Origin: Rhodanobacter denitrificans
GTDB taxonomy: Bacteria; Pseudomonadota; Gammaproteobacteria; Xanthomonadales; Rhodanobacteraceae
Direction: 5' to 3'
DNA: 64,000 nucleotides
Assembly: GCA_017848855.1 (NCBI GenBank)
Contig: JAFIHF010000032.1
Coordinates: forward strand, 290,342 to 354,341
The translations under genes and the position numbers were made by a program. Position 1 is the first letter of the stretch; the number at the start of each line of letters is the position of its first letter. Positions 42,725 through 51,061 of this stretch are shown here, piece after piece. The notes below the pieces were generated by a model. The model ran no database searches. It saw only the letters and a program-made list of their open reading frames with translations, and was not told the origin of the DNA.

Positions 42725-45250
42725 ATGAACCTGATCGCTGCTCGCCGTACCCCGTTGTTGCGTCTTGCACTCGCCAGTGCCGTCGTTGCCGCCCTGTATG
42801 GCGCACCGTCGGCCCATGCTTCCACGGCATCATCCGCTGATGTCCCTGCTGCCGGCTCCGCCGCTGCCCAGGACACCACCACGTCGAAAAAGCCGATCGC
42901 CCTGGCGCCGGTGATGGTTTCGGCGAACAAGCGCGTCGAGAAGCTCGAGAACGTGCCGATGTCGATCTCGGTGTTGAACACCGAGCAATTGCAGCGCGCC
43001 AACGTGGGCAATTTCGACGACATCGTCAACATCATCCCGGCGGTGACCGTGGCGTACAGCACGACGCCGGACAACTTCGCCATCAACATGCGCGGCATCG
43101 GCACCATGTCGATCGGCGTCGGCGTCGAGTCCGACGTCTCGGTGGTCATCGACGACGTGCCGTACGGCGCCCAGTACCAGGCCTTCACCGGCCTCGGCGA
43201 CATCAGCCGCGTCGAAGTGCTGAAGGGGCCGCAGAGCACGCTGTTCGGCAAGAACGCCATCGCCGGCGTGATCAGCTACATCACCGCGCCGACGGGCGGT
43301 CCGGCCGGCGCCAAGGTCGGTGCGTATTACACGAGCGATGGCGAGTGGCGCGCCCAGGCGTCGGTGCACGCCCCCGTGGGCGACAAGTTCTCGTTCCGCC
43401 TCGCCGCGAGCGACTCGCGCTTCCCCGGCAATGTCGAGAACCTGACCAACGGCAAGGAGATCAATGGCTGGAGCGGCAAGACCCTGATGGGCAAGTTCAC
43501 CTGGAACCCGACGGACAACCTCACGCTCGAGTTCTCGCCGCATTACAGCAAGTCGAACAACAACTGCTGCGTGCCCGTCTACCGGCGCTTCGACGGCATC
43601 GGGAGCGCCGTGCTGAAGAATACCGGCACCCCGGCCGGTTCGAAGGTGCCGGTGCAGGTGCCGGCCACGACGCTGCTGGCCGGCATCCCGATCGGACCGG
43701 ACAACGTCTACACGCGCACGGATTTCCCGACCGGGCTGACCTCGACCGACAAGGGCGCGTCCCTGCACGCCACCTACACCTTCGCCAACGGCGCCACGCT
43801 GATGGCGATCAGCTCGTTCGACAAGTACACCGCGCTCGACTACCGCGACCAGGACTTCTTCGACGTGCCGGTGTTGCAGTACTTCCCCTGGTCCGCCGGC
43901 CCGCTCAAGAACCAGCCGTCGGGCGTCAACTACGGCATCACGCAGATCGGCACCCACCGCCTCGAGGCGCATACCGACGAAATCCGCCTGACCTCGCCGG
44001 ACGACGGCTCCTTCAAGTACGTGGCGGGCCTGTGGTACGGCAAGAACGGCATCGACCGCAACCTGATGCGCGGCTATCCGAACATCAACGCGAGCTCGCC
44101 GGTGCAATACCTGGCCACGACCTACAACCAGACCTATGCGGCCTTCGGTCAGGCAAGCTGGGAGTTCGTGCCGAGCTGGACGGTGGTCGGCGGCCTGCGT
44201 TTCAACCGCGAGGTCAGCGGCTACAGCTTCGCCCAGGGCCAGCCCACCACGGCCACCCCGGCGCCGTACCCGCCGAGCGCGGATTTCACGCCCTCGACGG
44301 TCAACCTGGCCGGCCATGGCTACGGCGACAACGCCGTCACCGGGCGCTTCAGCCTGCAGCACCAGTTCAACGACAAGCTGATGGCCTATGCGAGCTACTC
44401 GACCGGCTACAAGGGACAGGCCTACGCCCTGACCACCGGCCTGACGGCGCTGGTCGCCAACAGCACCTTCCCGGTCAAGGCGGAGACGGCCAAGTCGTTC
44501 GAGCTCGGCATCAAGGACAACTTCTGGGATGGACGCGCCACCCTGAACGCGAGCCTGTTCCACACGCGCTTCTACAACTACCAGCAGAACGTCGGCATCC
44601 AGATCCCGGGTTCGGAAGTGTTCCAGACCGTGCTGTACAGCATCCCGTACGTGCAGACGAAGGGCGCGGAGGCGGACCTGGCGATCGTGCCGATGGAGAA
44701 CATGCTGGTCAACGCGAGCCTCGCCTACACGCTGGCGACCGTGGGACCGTGGCAGAACGGCCCGTGCTACACGGTCTTCATGAAGACGACCAACGGCGGC
44801 TTCAACGATTCGTGCGTGCTGAAGAATCCGGCTTTCGGCGGCACCAACACGCAGGACCTGACCGGCGCGAGGATGCCGAACGCGCCCAAGATCCGCGCCA
44901 ACCTCAGCGTGCGCTACGACATTCCGCTGGCGACCTCGTTCGATGCGTTCGTCACGGCCAGCGAACGTTACCAGTCCGCATCGACCATCGACGTCAGCCA
45001 GAACCCGTTCAACAATGTGCCGGCGTACGCCATCACCAACCTCTCGTTCGGCATCGCCGACAAGGCCAAGCGGTACAAGCTGAGCTTCTACGTCAACAAC
45101 CTGTTCGACCGGCAGTACCTGGCCCGCGGCTTCGGCATCGGTACCGGCTGGAGTTCGACCAACGGCACGCCGTTGTACGTCTCCGGGTGGACCCCGACGC
45201 GCGACGCGTTCCGCTACTTCGGCGTGGGCTTCGACTGGAACTTCCGCTGA
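42725..45250 (+). CDS. TonB-dependent outer-membrane receptor
   Basis: 841 residues. Signal peptide (LLRLALASAVVAALYGAPSAHA), then the plug domain (MVSANKRVEKLENVPMSISV; MRGIGTMSIGVGVESDVSVV; GPQSTLFGKNAIAGVISYIT) and a long beta-barrel ending in FGVGFDWNFR with a C-terminal aromatic motif region. The sequence type (FNAINMRGIG, VGVESDVSVVIDDV) is that of the IroN/FecA-like receptors used for glycans in Xanthomonadales and Sphingomonads. It probably imports oligosaccharides released outside by the lyases. GGGAGGGG precedes the ATG. First gene of the plus-strand series. Confidence 0.93.
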   Translation: MNLIAARRTPLLRLALASAVVAALYGAPSAHASTASSADVPAAGSAAAQDTTTSKKPIALAPVMVSANKRVEKLENVPMSISVLNTEQLQRANVGNFDDIVNIIPAVTVAYSTTPDNFAINMRGIGTMSIGVGVESDVSVVIDDVPYGAQYQAFTGLGDISRVEVLKGPQSTLFGKNAIAGVISYITAPTGGPAGAKVGAYYTSDGEWRAQASVHAPVGDKFSFRLAASDSRFPGNVENLTNGKEINGWSGKTLMGKFTWNPTDNLTLEFSPHYSKSNNNCCVPVYRRFDGIGSAVLKNTGTPAGSKVPVQVPATTLLAGIPIGPDNVYTRTDFPTGLTSTDKGASLHATYTFANGATLMAISSFDKYTALDYRDQDFFDVPVLQYFPWSAGPLKNQPSGVNYGITQIGTHRLEAHTDEIRLTSPDDGSFKYVAGLWYGKNGIDRNLMRGYPNINASSPVQYLATTYNQTYAAFGQASWEFVPSWTVVGGLRFNREVSGYSFAQGQPTTATPAPYPPSADFTPSTVNLAGHGYGDNAVTGRFSLQHQFNDKLMAYASYSTGYKGQAYALTTGLTALVANSTFPVKAETAKSFELGIKDNFWDGRATLNASLFHTRFYNYQQNVGIQIPGSEVFQTVLYSIPYVQTKGAEADLAIVPMENMLVNASLAYTLATVGPWQNGPCYTVFMKTTNGGFNDSCVLKNPAFGGTNTQDLTGARMPNAPKIRANLSVRYDIPLATSFDAFVTASERYQSASTIDVSQNPFNNVPAYAITNLSFGIADKAKRYKLSFYVNNLFDRQYLARGFGIGTGWSSTNGTPLYVSGWTPTRDAFRYFGVGFDWNFR

Positions 45251-45351
45251 GCAAGTCCCACGCCTCGCAGCGTGGTTGACGGTCCGGGGCGCACGAGCCA
45301 TCGAACGCCCCGGGCCTGATGGCCGCCCCTTCATCTCCCAAAAGCAAGAAC

Positions 45352-46293
45352 ATGAAAATGAATTCTCCCTACGACTTGTCCGGCGTGCTGTTCTTCCCGG
45401 TCACGCCCTTTGCGCCGAACGGCGAGGTGGATGTCGCCGCGTTGGCCGAACACATCCAGCGCGGCGTGGCGAGCGGGCCGGGCGCGGTGTTTGCCGCCTG
45501 CGGTACCGGGGAATTCAATGCGCTGGAAGTGGGCGAGTTCGAGACGGTCGTGCGGGTCGCGGTGGAAGCGACGGCGGGCCGTGTGCCGGTGTTCGCCGGC
45601 TGCGGCGGCTCGCTGCCGCAGGCCAGGCAGTTCGCGGCGGCGGCGCAGCGCGCCGGCGCCCAGGGCCTGCTGCTGCTGCCGCCCTATCTGGTCAGCTGCC
45701 CGCCCGAGGGCCTTGCCCGGTACGTCGAGCAGGTCGCCGCGTCGACGCCGTTGCCGCTGATCGTCTACCAGCGCAACAACGCCGTGTTTACCCCGGAAAC
45801 CGCGCTGCGGGTGGCGCGCCTGCCGAACGTCATCGGTTTCAAGGACGGCCTCGGCAATCTCGATGCGATGCAGCGCATCGTCCTCGCCGTGCGCGGCGGG
45901 ATCGGCGACAAGCCGTTCCAGTTCTTCAACGGCATGCCGACCGCCGAAATCACGCAGCGTGCCTATCGCGCCATCGGCGTGCCGCTGTATTCCTCGGCGG
46001 TGTTCTGCTTCGCGCCCGAAATCGCGAAGGAGTTCTACGACGCCGTGGAGCGGAACGACACGGCGCGAGTGGACGCCTTGCTGCAGAACTTCTACGTGCC
46101 GCTGGTGGAGCTGCGCAACAAGGTGCCCGGTTACGCCGTCTCGCTGGTCAAGGCGGCCGTGCGCTTGAACGGCATCGCGGCCGGATCGGTGCGTGCCCCG
46201 CTGGTCGAGCCGGCGCCGAAGCATCTCGAGCGACTGGAGCAGATCATCGCTGCGGGGCGTGCGCTGGCCGGATCGTCCGCGGCGACGGCCTAG
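45352..46293 (+). CDS. kdgD: 5-Dehydro-4-deoxyglucarate dehydratase
   Basis: 313 residues of the DHDPS/NAL aldolase superfamily. Schiff-base lysine K164 in IGFKDGLGNLD, Y139 in VYQRNN and the phosphate-loop equivalent ACGTGEFNAL, whose GEF is specific for KdgD, are present. It dehydrates and decarboxylates 5-keto-4-deoxyglucarate to 2-oxoglutarate semialdehyde. An in-frame ATG at 45319 would add 11 residues; the start at 45352 better fits family length. Product feeds the dehydrogenase at 38053. Confidence 0.92.
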   Translation: MKMNSPYDLSGVLFFPVTPFAPNGEVDVAALAEHIQRGVASGPGAVFAACGTGEFNALEVGEFETVVRVAVEATAGRVPVFAGCGGSLPQARQFAAAAQRAGAQGLLLLPPYLVSCPPEGLARYVEQVAASTPLPLIVYQRNNAVFTPETALRVARLPNVIGFKDGLGNLDAMQRIVLAVRGGIGDKPFQFFNGMPTAEITQRAYRAIGVPLYSSAVFCFAPEIAKEFYDAVERNDTARVDALLQNFYVPLVELRNKVPGYAVSLVKAAVRLNGIAAGSVRAPLVEPAPKHLERLEQIIAAGRALAGSSAATA

Positions 46294-46378
46294 GCCGCGG
46301 CCCGGAACGTGCCGGATCGGCGACTGACGATGCAGCGCAACCCGCCCGGGCGTTCGCACGGATCGCACGGTTAGCGAC

Positions 46379-47533
46379 ATGGCCCGGCTCGCGCTCGCGC
46401 ATATGTACGTGTGGGACGTGATCGGCGATCCCGACGCGGTGCCGCGGCTGCGCGATCTCGGCATCGGCGCGGTGGCGCTGGCGGCGGCCTATCACTCGGT
46501 GCGCGCCGGCACGCCGCTGCATCCGCGGCACCGCGTCGTCGACGCGTCGCACGCGGCCATGTACCTGCCGGTCAGGCAGGCGGCCTGGGGCAACCGCAGC
46601 CTGCAGCCGGCGCCGCCGGCCTGGCTGGCGACGCCGAATTCCTTCGGCCTCGCGGCGCAGGAAGTGTGGCGTGCGGGGCTCCCGGTCTACGCCTGGGTCG
46701 CATTGACGCATTCGAGCCGGCTGGGCCAGGCCGCGCCCCATCTCACGGTGCGCAATGCGATGGGCGACCGGTATGCGTATGCGTTGTGTCCGGCGCACGC
46801 CGAGGTCGTCGAGTATTGCGTGAACCTCGTTCGCGAAGTCGTGCAGTTGGGGCAACCGCAAGGGCTGATCCTCGAAGCGGCCGGCCCGATGGGGTTCGAA
46901 CACGGCAGCCACCACGAGAAGACCGGCGGTGCCGACTACAACGAGGCGCAGAAGCAGCTGCTGTCCTTGTGTTTCTGCGATGCCTGCGAGGCGCGTTACG
47001 TTAGCGCCGGTATCGATCCCGGGAGCTTGCGCGCCGCGGTGCGTGCCGGCATCGACGGCGGCGCCACGTCGACCGACGTGGCGCTCGGCGAAACGCTGGC
47101 CGACCAGGTGGCGAAGGTACGCGGGGCGATCGCGCGGGAGCTGCGCCGGCAGGTCGTCGCAGCGGCGCGCGAGCAGTCGCCGTTCCTGGATATCGTGCTG
47201 CACGCGAGCGCGGACCGTTGGGCGACGGGGCCGTTCGCCACGGTCGCCGGCGGAGTCGAGGCGGAGGTCGACACACTGGTCGCCAACTGCTGGCCGGAAC
47301 CCGGCGGGTCGCTGGCGAACATCGCCGGCTTGAAAGGATGGCGCCAGGATCGCAGGCTCGCCGCCTACGTGCTGGCGCTGCCGCCGAAGGAGTGCAGGGC
47401 GGATGTGCTGCAGGCCGAACTGGACGCCTATGCCGAAGCGGGTGTCGACGAGTTTCATTTCCATCATGTTGGATTGGCATCACGCGCGCGACTCGAGGCC
47501 ATCGGTGGCGCGCTGAAATCGGGGAGAGCGTAA
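46379..47533 (+). CDS. TIM-barrel-like protein with LCFCxxC motif, family unknown (copy 1)
   Basis: 384 residues, no signal peptide. It opens with LALAHMYVWDVIGDPD and alternates short hydrophobic strands with helices as in a (beta/alpha)8 barrel. Shared with the protein at 55060 are YALCPAHAEVVEYCVNLVRE, GFEHGSHHEK and SLCFCDACEARY. Such CPxxxEVxEY and CFCxxC segments recur in uncharacterised glycosidase-like barrels, so a carbohydrate-active or isomerase role is possible, but I do not recognise the family. Its TAATG overlap with the transporter gene shows coupling, and its place between kdgD and exuT ties it to uronate use. It might supply a step otherwise missing from the pathway. Confidence 0.72.
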   Translation: MARLALAHMYVWDVIGDPDAVPRLRDLGIGAVALAAAYHSVRAGTPLHPRHRVVDASHAAMYLPVRQAAWGNRSLQPAPPAWLATPNSFGLAAQEVWRAGLPVYAWVALTHSSRLGQAAPHLTVRNAMGDRYAYALCPAHAEVVEYCVNLVREVVQLGQPQGLILEAAGPMGFEHGSHHEKTGGADYNEAQKQLLSLCFCDACEARYVSAGIDPGSLRAAVRAGIDGGATSTDVALGETLADQVAKVRGAIARELRRQVVAAAREQSPFLDIVLHASADRWATGPFATVAGGVEAEVDTLVANCWPEPGGSLANIAGLKGWRQDRRLAAYVLALPPKECRADVLQAELDAYAEAGVDEFHFHHVGLASRARLEAIGGALKSGRA

Positions 47534-48831
47534 TGTCGTTGGTCGCGCCGTCAGAAGTCCGAACCGTTGTCGCGCGCGTCGGGCGCTATCGCTGGGTGAT
47601 CTGCGCGCTGCTGCTGGCGGCGACCACGATCAACTACATGGACCGGCAGTTGATCGGCATCCTCAAGCCGCTGCTCCAAGGCGAACTCGGCTGGAGCGAA
47701 ACCGACTACGGGAACATCGTGGTGGCCTTCCAGGCCGCCTATGCGATCGGCTTGCTGCTCGCCGGCCGTGCCGTCGACCGGATCGGCACGCATCGCGGGT
47801 TTTCCGTCGCGATCGCGCTGTGGAGCCTCGCCTCGATGGCGCATGCACTGACCCGCAGCCTCGCCGGGTTCATCACCGCGCGCTTCGCGCTGGGCCTGGG
47901 CGAATCCGCGCATTTCCCGGTGGCGATCAGGACCGTGGCGGAATGGTTTCCGAAAAGCGAGCGCGCCCTCGCCACCGGCATCTTCAACGCCGGCGCGACG
48001 CTCGGCGCGCTGGTCACGCCGCTGTTCGTGCCGGTCGTCGTGGCCGCCTTCGGCTGGCAAGGGGCGTTCGTCGTCATCGGCGCGCTCGGCTTCGTCTGGC
48101 TGGCGTTCTGGCTCGCCTTGCATGCGTTGCCGTGGCAGAGCCGCCGTGTCGGTCGCGCGGAACTCGAGCACATCGCGAGCGAACCCGAGGACGACGAGGC
48201 GCCGGTGCACACCAGCTGGCGCGAACTGCTGCGGCATCGCGAGACCTGGGCCTTCGCGATCGCCAAGTTCCTCACCGACCCGATCTGGTGGCTGTACCTG
48301 TTCTGGCTGCCGGACTTCTTCACGCGCAGCTTCAGGATGGACCTGAAAGGCCTGAGCGTGCCGACCGCGGCGGTGTATCTCGCCGCCGGGGTGGGCAGCA
48401 TCGTCGGCGGCGGGATTTCCTCGTGGCTGATCCGGCGCGGCATGCCGGTGAACCGCGCGCGCAAGCTGGCGATGCTGGCGTGCGCGCTCGCGGTGACCCC
48501 GGTCTGGTTCGCGGCGGGCGTTTCGAATATCTGGACCGCGGTCGCGATGATCGGCCTGGCCGCCGCCGCGCACCAGGGCTGGTCGGCGAATCTTTTCACC
48601 ACCGTGTCCGACCGCTTCCCGCGGCGCATGGTCAGCTCGGTCTGCGGCCTCGGCGGCATGTTCGGCGCGATCGGCGGCATGCTGATCGCCTGGGTCACCG
48701 CGCATCTGTTGCAGCTGACCGGCAGCTACGTGCCGGTGTTCGCGCTGGCCGGCGGCGCCTACCTCGTCGCGCTGGCGCAGTTCCACGTGCTGGCGCCGAC
48801 GCGCGCCGGAACGGCAGGCGCGGCGCGCTGA
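47533..48831 (+). CDS. exuT: Hexuronate-type MFS transporter (ExuT/ACS family)
   Basis: 432 residues with twelve predicted membrane segments and the anion:cation symporter landmarks INYMDRQLIGILKP, LAGRAVDRIGTHRGF and RFALGLGESAHFPVAIRTVAEWFP. ExuT-like carriers take up glucuronate or galacturonate with protons. Its start overlaps the stop of the TIM-barrel gene (TAATG). Context with udh and kdgD supports hexuronate as the substrate; the family also carries other organic anions. Confidence 0.87.
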   Translation: MSLVAPSEVRTVVARVGRYRWVICALLLAATTINYMDRQLIGILKPLLQGELGWSETDYGNIVVAFQAAYAIGLLLAGRAVDRIGTHRGFSVAIALWSLASMAHALTRSLAGFITARFALGLGESAHFPVAIRTVAEWFPKSERALATGIFNAGATLGALVTPLFVPVVVAAFGWQGAFVVIGALGFVWLAFWLALHALPWQSRRVGRAELEHIASEPEDDEAPVHTSWRELLRHRETWAFAIAKFLTDPIWWLYLFWLPDFFTRSFRMDLKGLSVPTAAVYLAAGVGSIVGGGISSWLIRRGMPVNRARKLAMLACALAVTPVWFAAGVSNIWTAVAMIGLAAAAHQGWSANLFTTVSDRFPRRMVSSVCGLGGMFGAIGGMLIAWVTAHLLQLTGSYVPVFALAGGAYLVALAQFHVLAPTRAGTAGAAR

Positions 48832-48928
48832 AGCGCTGCGGGCAGGGGAGCAACGAGCCCGACGATCCGCGAGCGGCGCCCGTTGCAGCGGCGGATTTCC
48901 CGAGACACCACCAAGGCGAGAGGGAACA

Positions 48929-50773
48929 ATGAAGCTTTTGAAGCATGTTGCGGTATGGGGCGGGTTGGGCGTCCTGTTCTCCGCTTGCACGTTTGCCGCC
49001 CCGGCAGTCCCTGCGCGCGGACTTTCCGTCGACCACGGCCATTTCGTGCTCGATGGCAAACCTTTCCGCATCGTCGCCGGGGAGATGCACTACACGCGCA
49101 TCCCGCGCGAGTACTGGCGCGCACGCCTGCAGATGGCCAAGGCGATGGGTTTGAATACCATCACCACCTATGTGTTCTGGAATGTGCACGAAGCGGTTCC
49201 GGGCCACTACGACTTCAGCGGCCAGAACGATGTCGCGGAATTCATCCGCGAGGCGCAGCAGGAAGGGCTGTACGTGATCCTCCGGCCCGGACCGTACGTA
49301 TGCGCCGAATGGGAATTTGGCGGCCTGCCGGCGTGGCTGCTGAAAGATGGCGACCTGCAGGTGCGCAGCACCGACCCGAACTTCATGCAGCCGGCCCTGC
49401 GCTGGCTGCACCGCCTGGGCAGCGAGCTGGCGCCGCTGCAGCTCGACCGCGGCGGCAACATCATCGCCGTGCAGGTGGAAAACGAATACGGCAGCTACGG
49501 TCACGACAAAGGCTACCTGGAGCAGATCCGCCAAGGCGTGATCGACAGCGGTTTCAACGCGTCGCTGCTTTACACGTCCGACAGCGCCGAGCAGCCCGGT
49601 TCATTGCCCGGCCTGCTCGAGGTCATCAATTTCGGCGTCGGCCACGCGAAGAAGAAATTCGCGCAACTGCACGCGTGGCAGCCCGGCGGACCCTACATGG
49701 CCGGCGAATACTGGGCCGGCTGGTTCGACTCCTGGGGCGGGCCGCACCATGTATCGCCCCCCGGCCTGGTTGCCGGCGAGGTCGACTGGATGCTGAAACA
49801 GGGCTATTCCGTCAGTCTCTACATGTTCCATGGCGGCACGTCGTTCGGTTGGATGAATGGCGCCAACTGGAACGAGGGCACTTACCAGCCCGAAGTCAGC
49901 AGCTACGACTACGACAGCCCGCTGGACGAAAGCGGCAGGCCGACGCCGAAATACGACGCGCTGCGCAAGGCCATCGCCGACGCAACCGGAGCGACGCCGC
50001 CGCCGGTACCGCCGACCCCGCCCACCCAAGCCATCGCCGGCATCAAGCTGGACGAGTCGGTGTCGCTGTGGGACGTGCTGCCCGCACCGGTGGCATCGCA
50101 CGAGTTGCAGTCCATGGAAGCGCTTGGACAGTCGTATGGCGACATCCTCTACCGCAAGCGCATCGAGCGCGACTTCACGGGCAAATTGCGCATCCATGGC
50201 CTGCACGACTACGCCGTGGTCTTCGTCAACGGCAAGCGCATCGGCACGCTCGATCGCCGGCTCGGGCAGGATCGATTGCCCGTGAAGCTGGCCAAGGGCG
50301 ACACGCTGGATCTGCTGGTGCAGAACGACGGACGCATCAATTTCGGCGACAAGCTGCGTTCGGAGCGCAAGGGCATCCTCGGCAGCGTCACCCTGCAAGG
50401 CCGTCCATTGCAGGACTGGAGCATCTATTCCCTGCCATTCAGCCAGGTCGATGCCTTGCACTACAGCCACGCTGCGTGCACGCAAACGCCGTGCGTCTAT
50501 CGCGGCCACTTCGACGCGCCGGCCTCGGGCAACGCCGCCGCCGACACCTTCCTCGATACGACCGGCCTGGGCAAAGGCATGGTCTGGCTCAACGGACACC
50601 CGCTGGGCCGCACCTGGAACATCGGCCCGCAACGCACCCTGTATGTGCCGGGCGCCTGGCTGAAGCCCCGCAACAATCGGTTGATCGTGCTCGATCTCCT
50701 GGTGGGAGGCCAGCCGGTGCTGAACACATTGAAGCATCCCGTGCTGGGCACGACGGTCGTGACGGTGCCCTGA
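48929..50773 (+). CDS. Secreted glycoside hydrolase family 35 (beta-galactosidase)
   Basis: 614 residues. N-terminal export signal ending near FSAC or TFAAPA (the cysteine is not in a strong lipobox). GH35 signatures: AGEMHYTRIPREYW, RPGPYVCAEWEFGGLPAW, acid/base E184 in VQVENEYGSYG and nucleophile E260 in AGEYWAGWFDSWG. The C-terminal part holds the jelly-roll galactose-binding domains (KGMVWLNGHPLGRTWNIGPQ). It removes terminal beta-galactose, or a related sugar, from the target glycan. AGAGGGAACA precedes the ATG. Confidence 0.93.
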   Translation: MKLLKHVAVWGGLGVLFSACTFAAPAVPARGLSVDHGHFVLDGKPFRIVAGEMHYTRIPREYWRARLQMAKAMGLNTITTYVFWNVHEAVPGHYDFSGQNDVAEFIREAQQEGLYVILRPGPYVCAEWEFGGLPAWLLKDGDLQVRSTDPNFMQPALRWLHRLGSELAPLQLDRGGNIIAVQVENEYGSYGHDKGYLEQIRQGVIDSGFNASLLYTSDSAEQPGSLPGLLEVINFGVGHAKKKFAQLHAWQPGGPYMAGEYWAGWFDSWGGPHHVSPPGLVAGEVDWMLKQGYSVSLYMFHGGTSFGWMNGANWNEGTYQPEVSSYDYDSPLDESGRPTPKYDALRKAIADATGATPPPVPPTPPTQAIAGIKLDESVSLWDVLPAPVASHELQSMEALGQSYGDILYRKRIERDFTGKLRIHGLHDYAVVFVNGKRIGTLDRRLGQDRLPVKLAKGDTLDLLVQNDGRINFGDKLRSERKGILGSVTLQGRPLQDWSIYSLPFSQVDALHYSHAACTQTPCVYRGHFDAPASGNAAADTFLDTTGLGKGMVWLNGHPLGRTWNIGPQRTLYVPGAWLKPRNNRLIVLDLLVGGQPVLNTLKHPVLGTTVVTVP

Positions 50774-50934
50774 TTCGTGCCGGACGTGGTGCGGGTCGAA
50801 TTGCGCTGATTCCCGCCACGGGCTCGCGAGTCCACGTTTGCCTTCGGCGAGCGGGGTACAGGCGCAAGGAGCGCCTGACCCGTCGCGCCGAATCGCTGGG
50901 GGCAGGGGAGGGGCAGCGAGGAGTGCGGTCATGT

Positions 50935-50950
50935 GGTTCATATCCATGAA
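50935..50950. promoter_or_regulatory. Candidate IclR operator, copy d
   Basis: TTCATATCCATGAA at 50937-50950, a palindrome with 5-base arms, matching copies a to c upstream of the TonB receptor gene. It lies in an AT-rich island 112 bases before the GH105-DUF4861 gene. The rest of the 288-base gap holds nothing recognised. Confidence 0.6.
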
Positions 50951-51061
50951 TTATGAAACATATACTTGCACGTGGTTCTCTAGTCGGATATTTTCGGCTT
51001 GCACGCTGCAGCACCGTTTTGCGTCGCGCCACTGGACTCCAAGAGTCGGGGAACCACCTTC

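Noticed and set aside
42830-45334. An 834-codon minus-strand frame opposite the TonB receptor
   Set aside because: Low-complexity Arg/Val/His product; the plus strand has signal peptide, plug and barrel.
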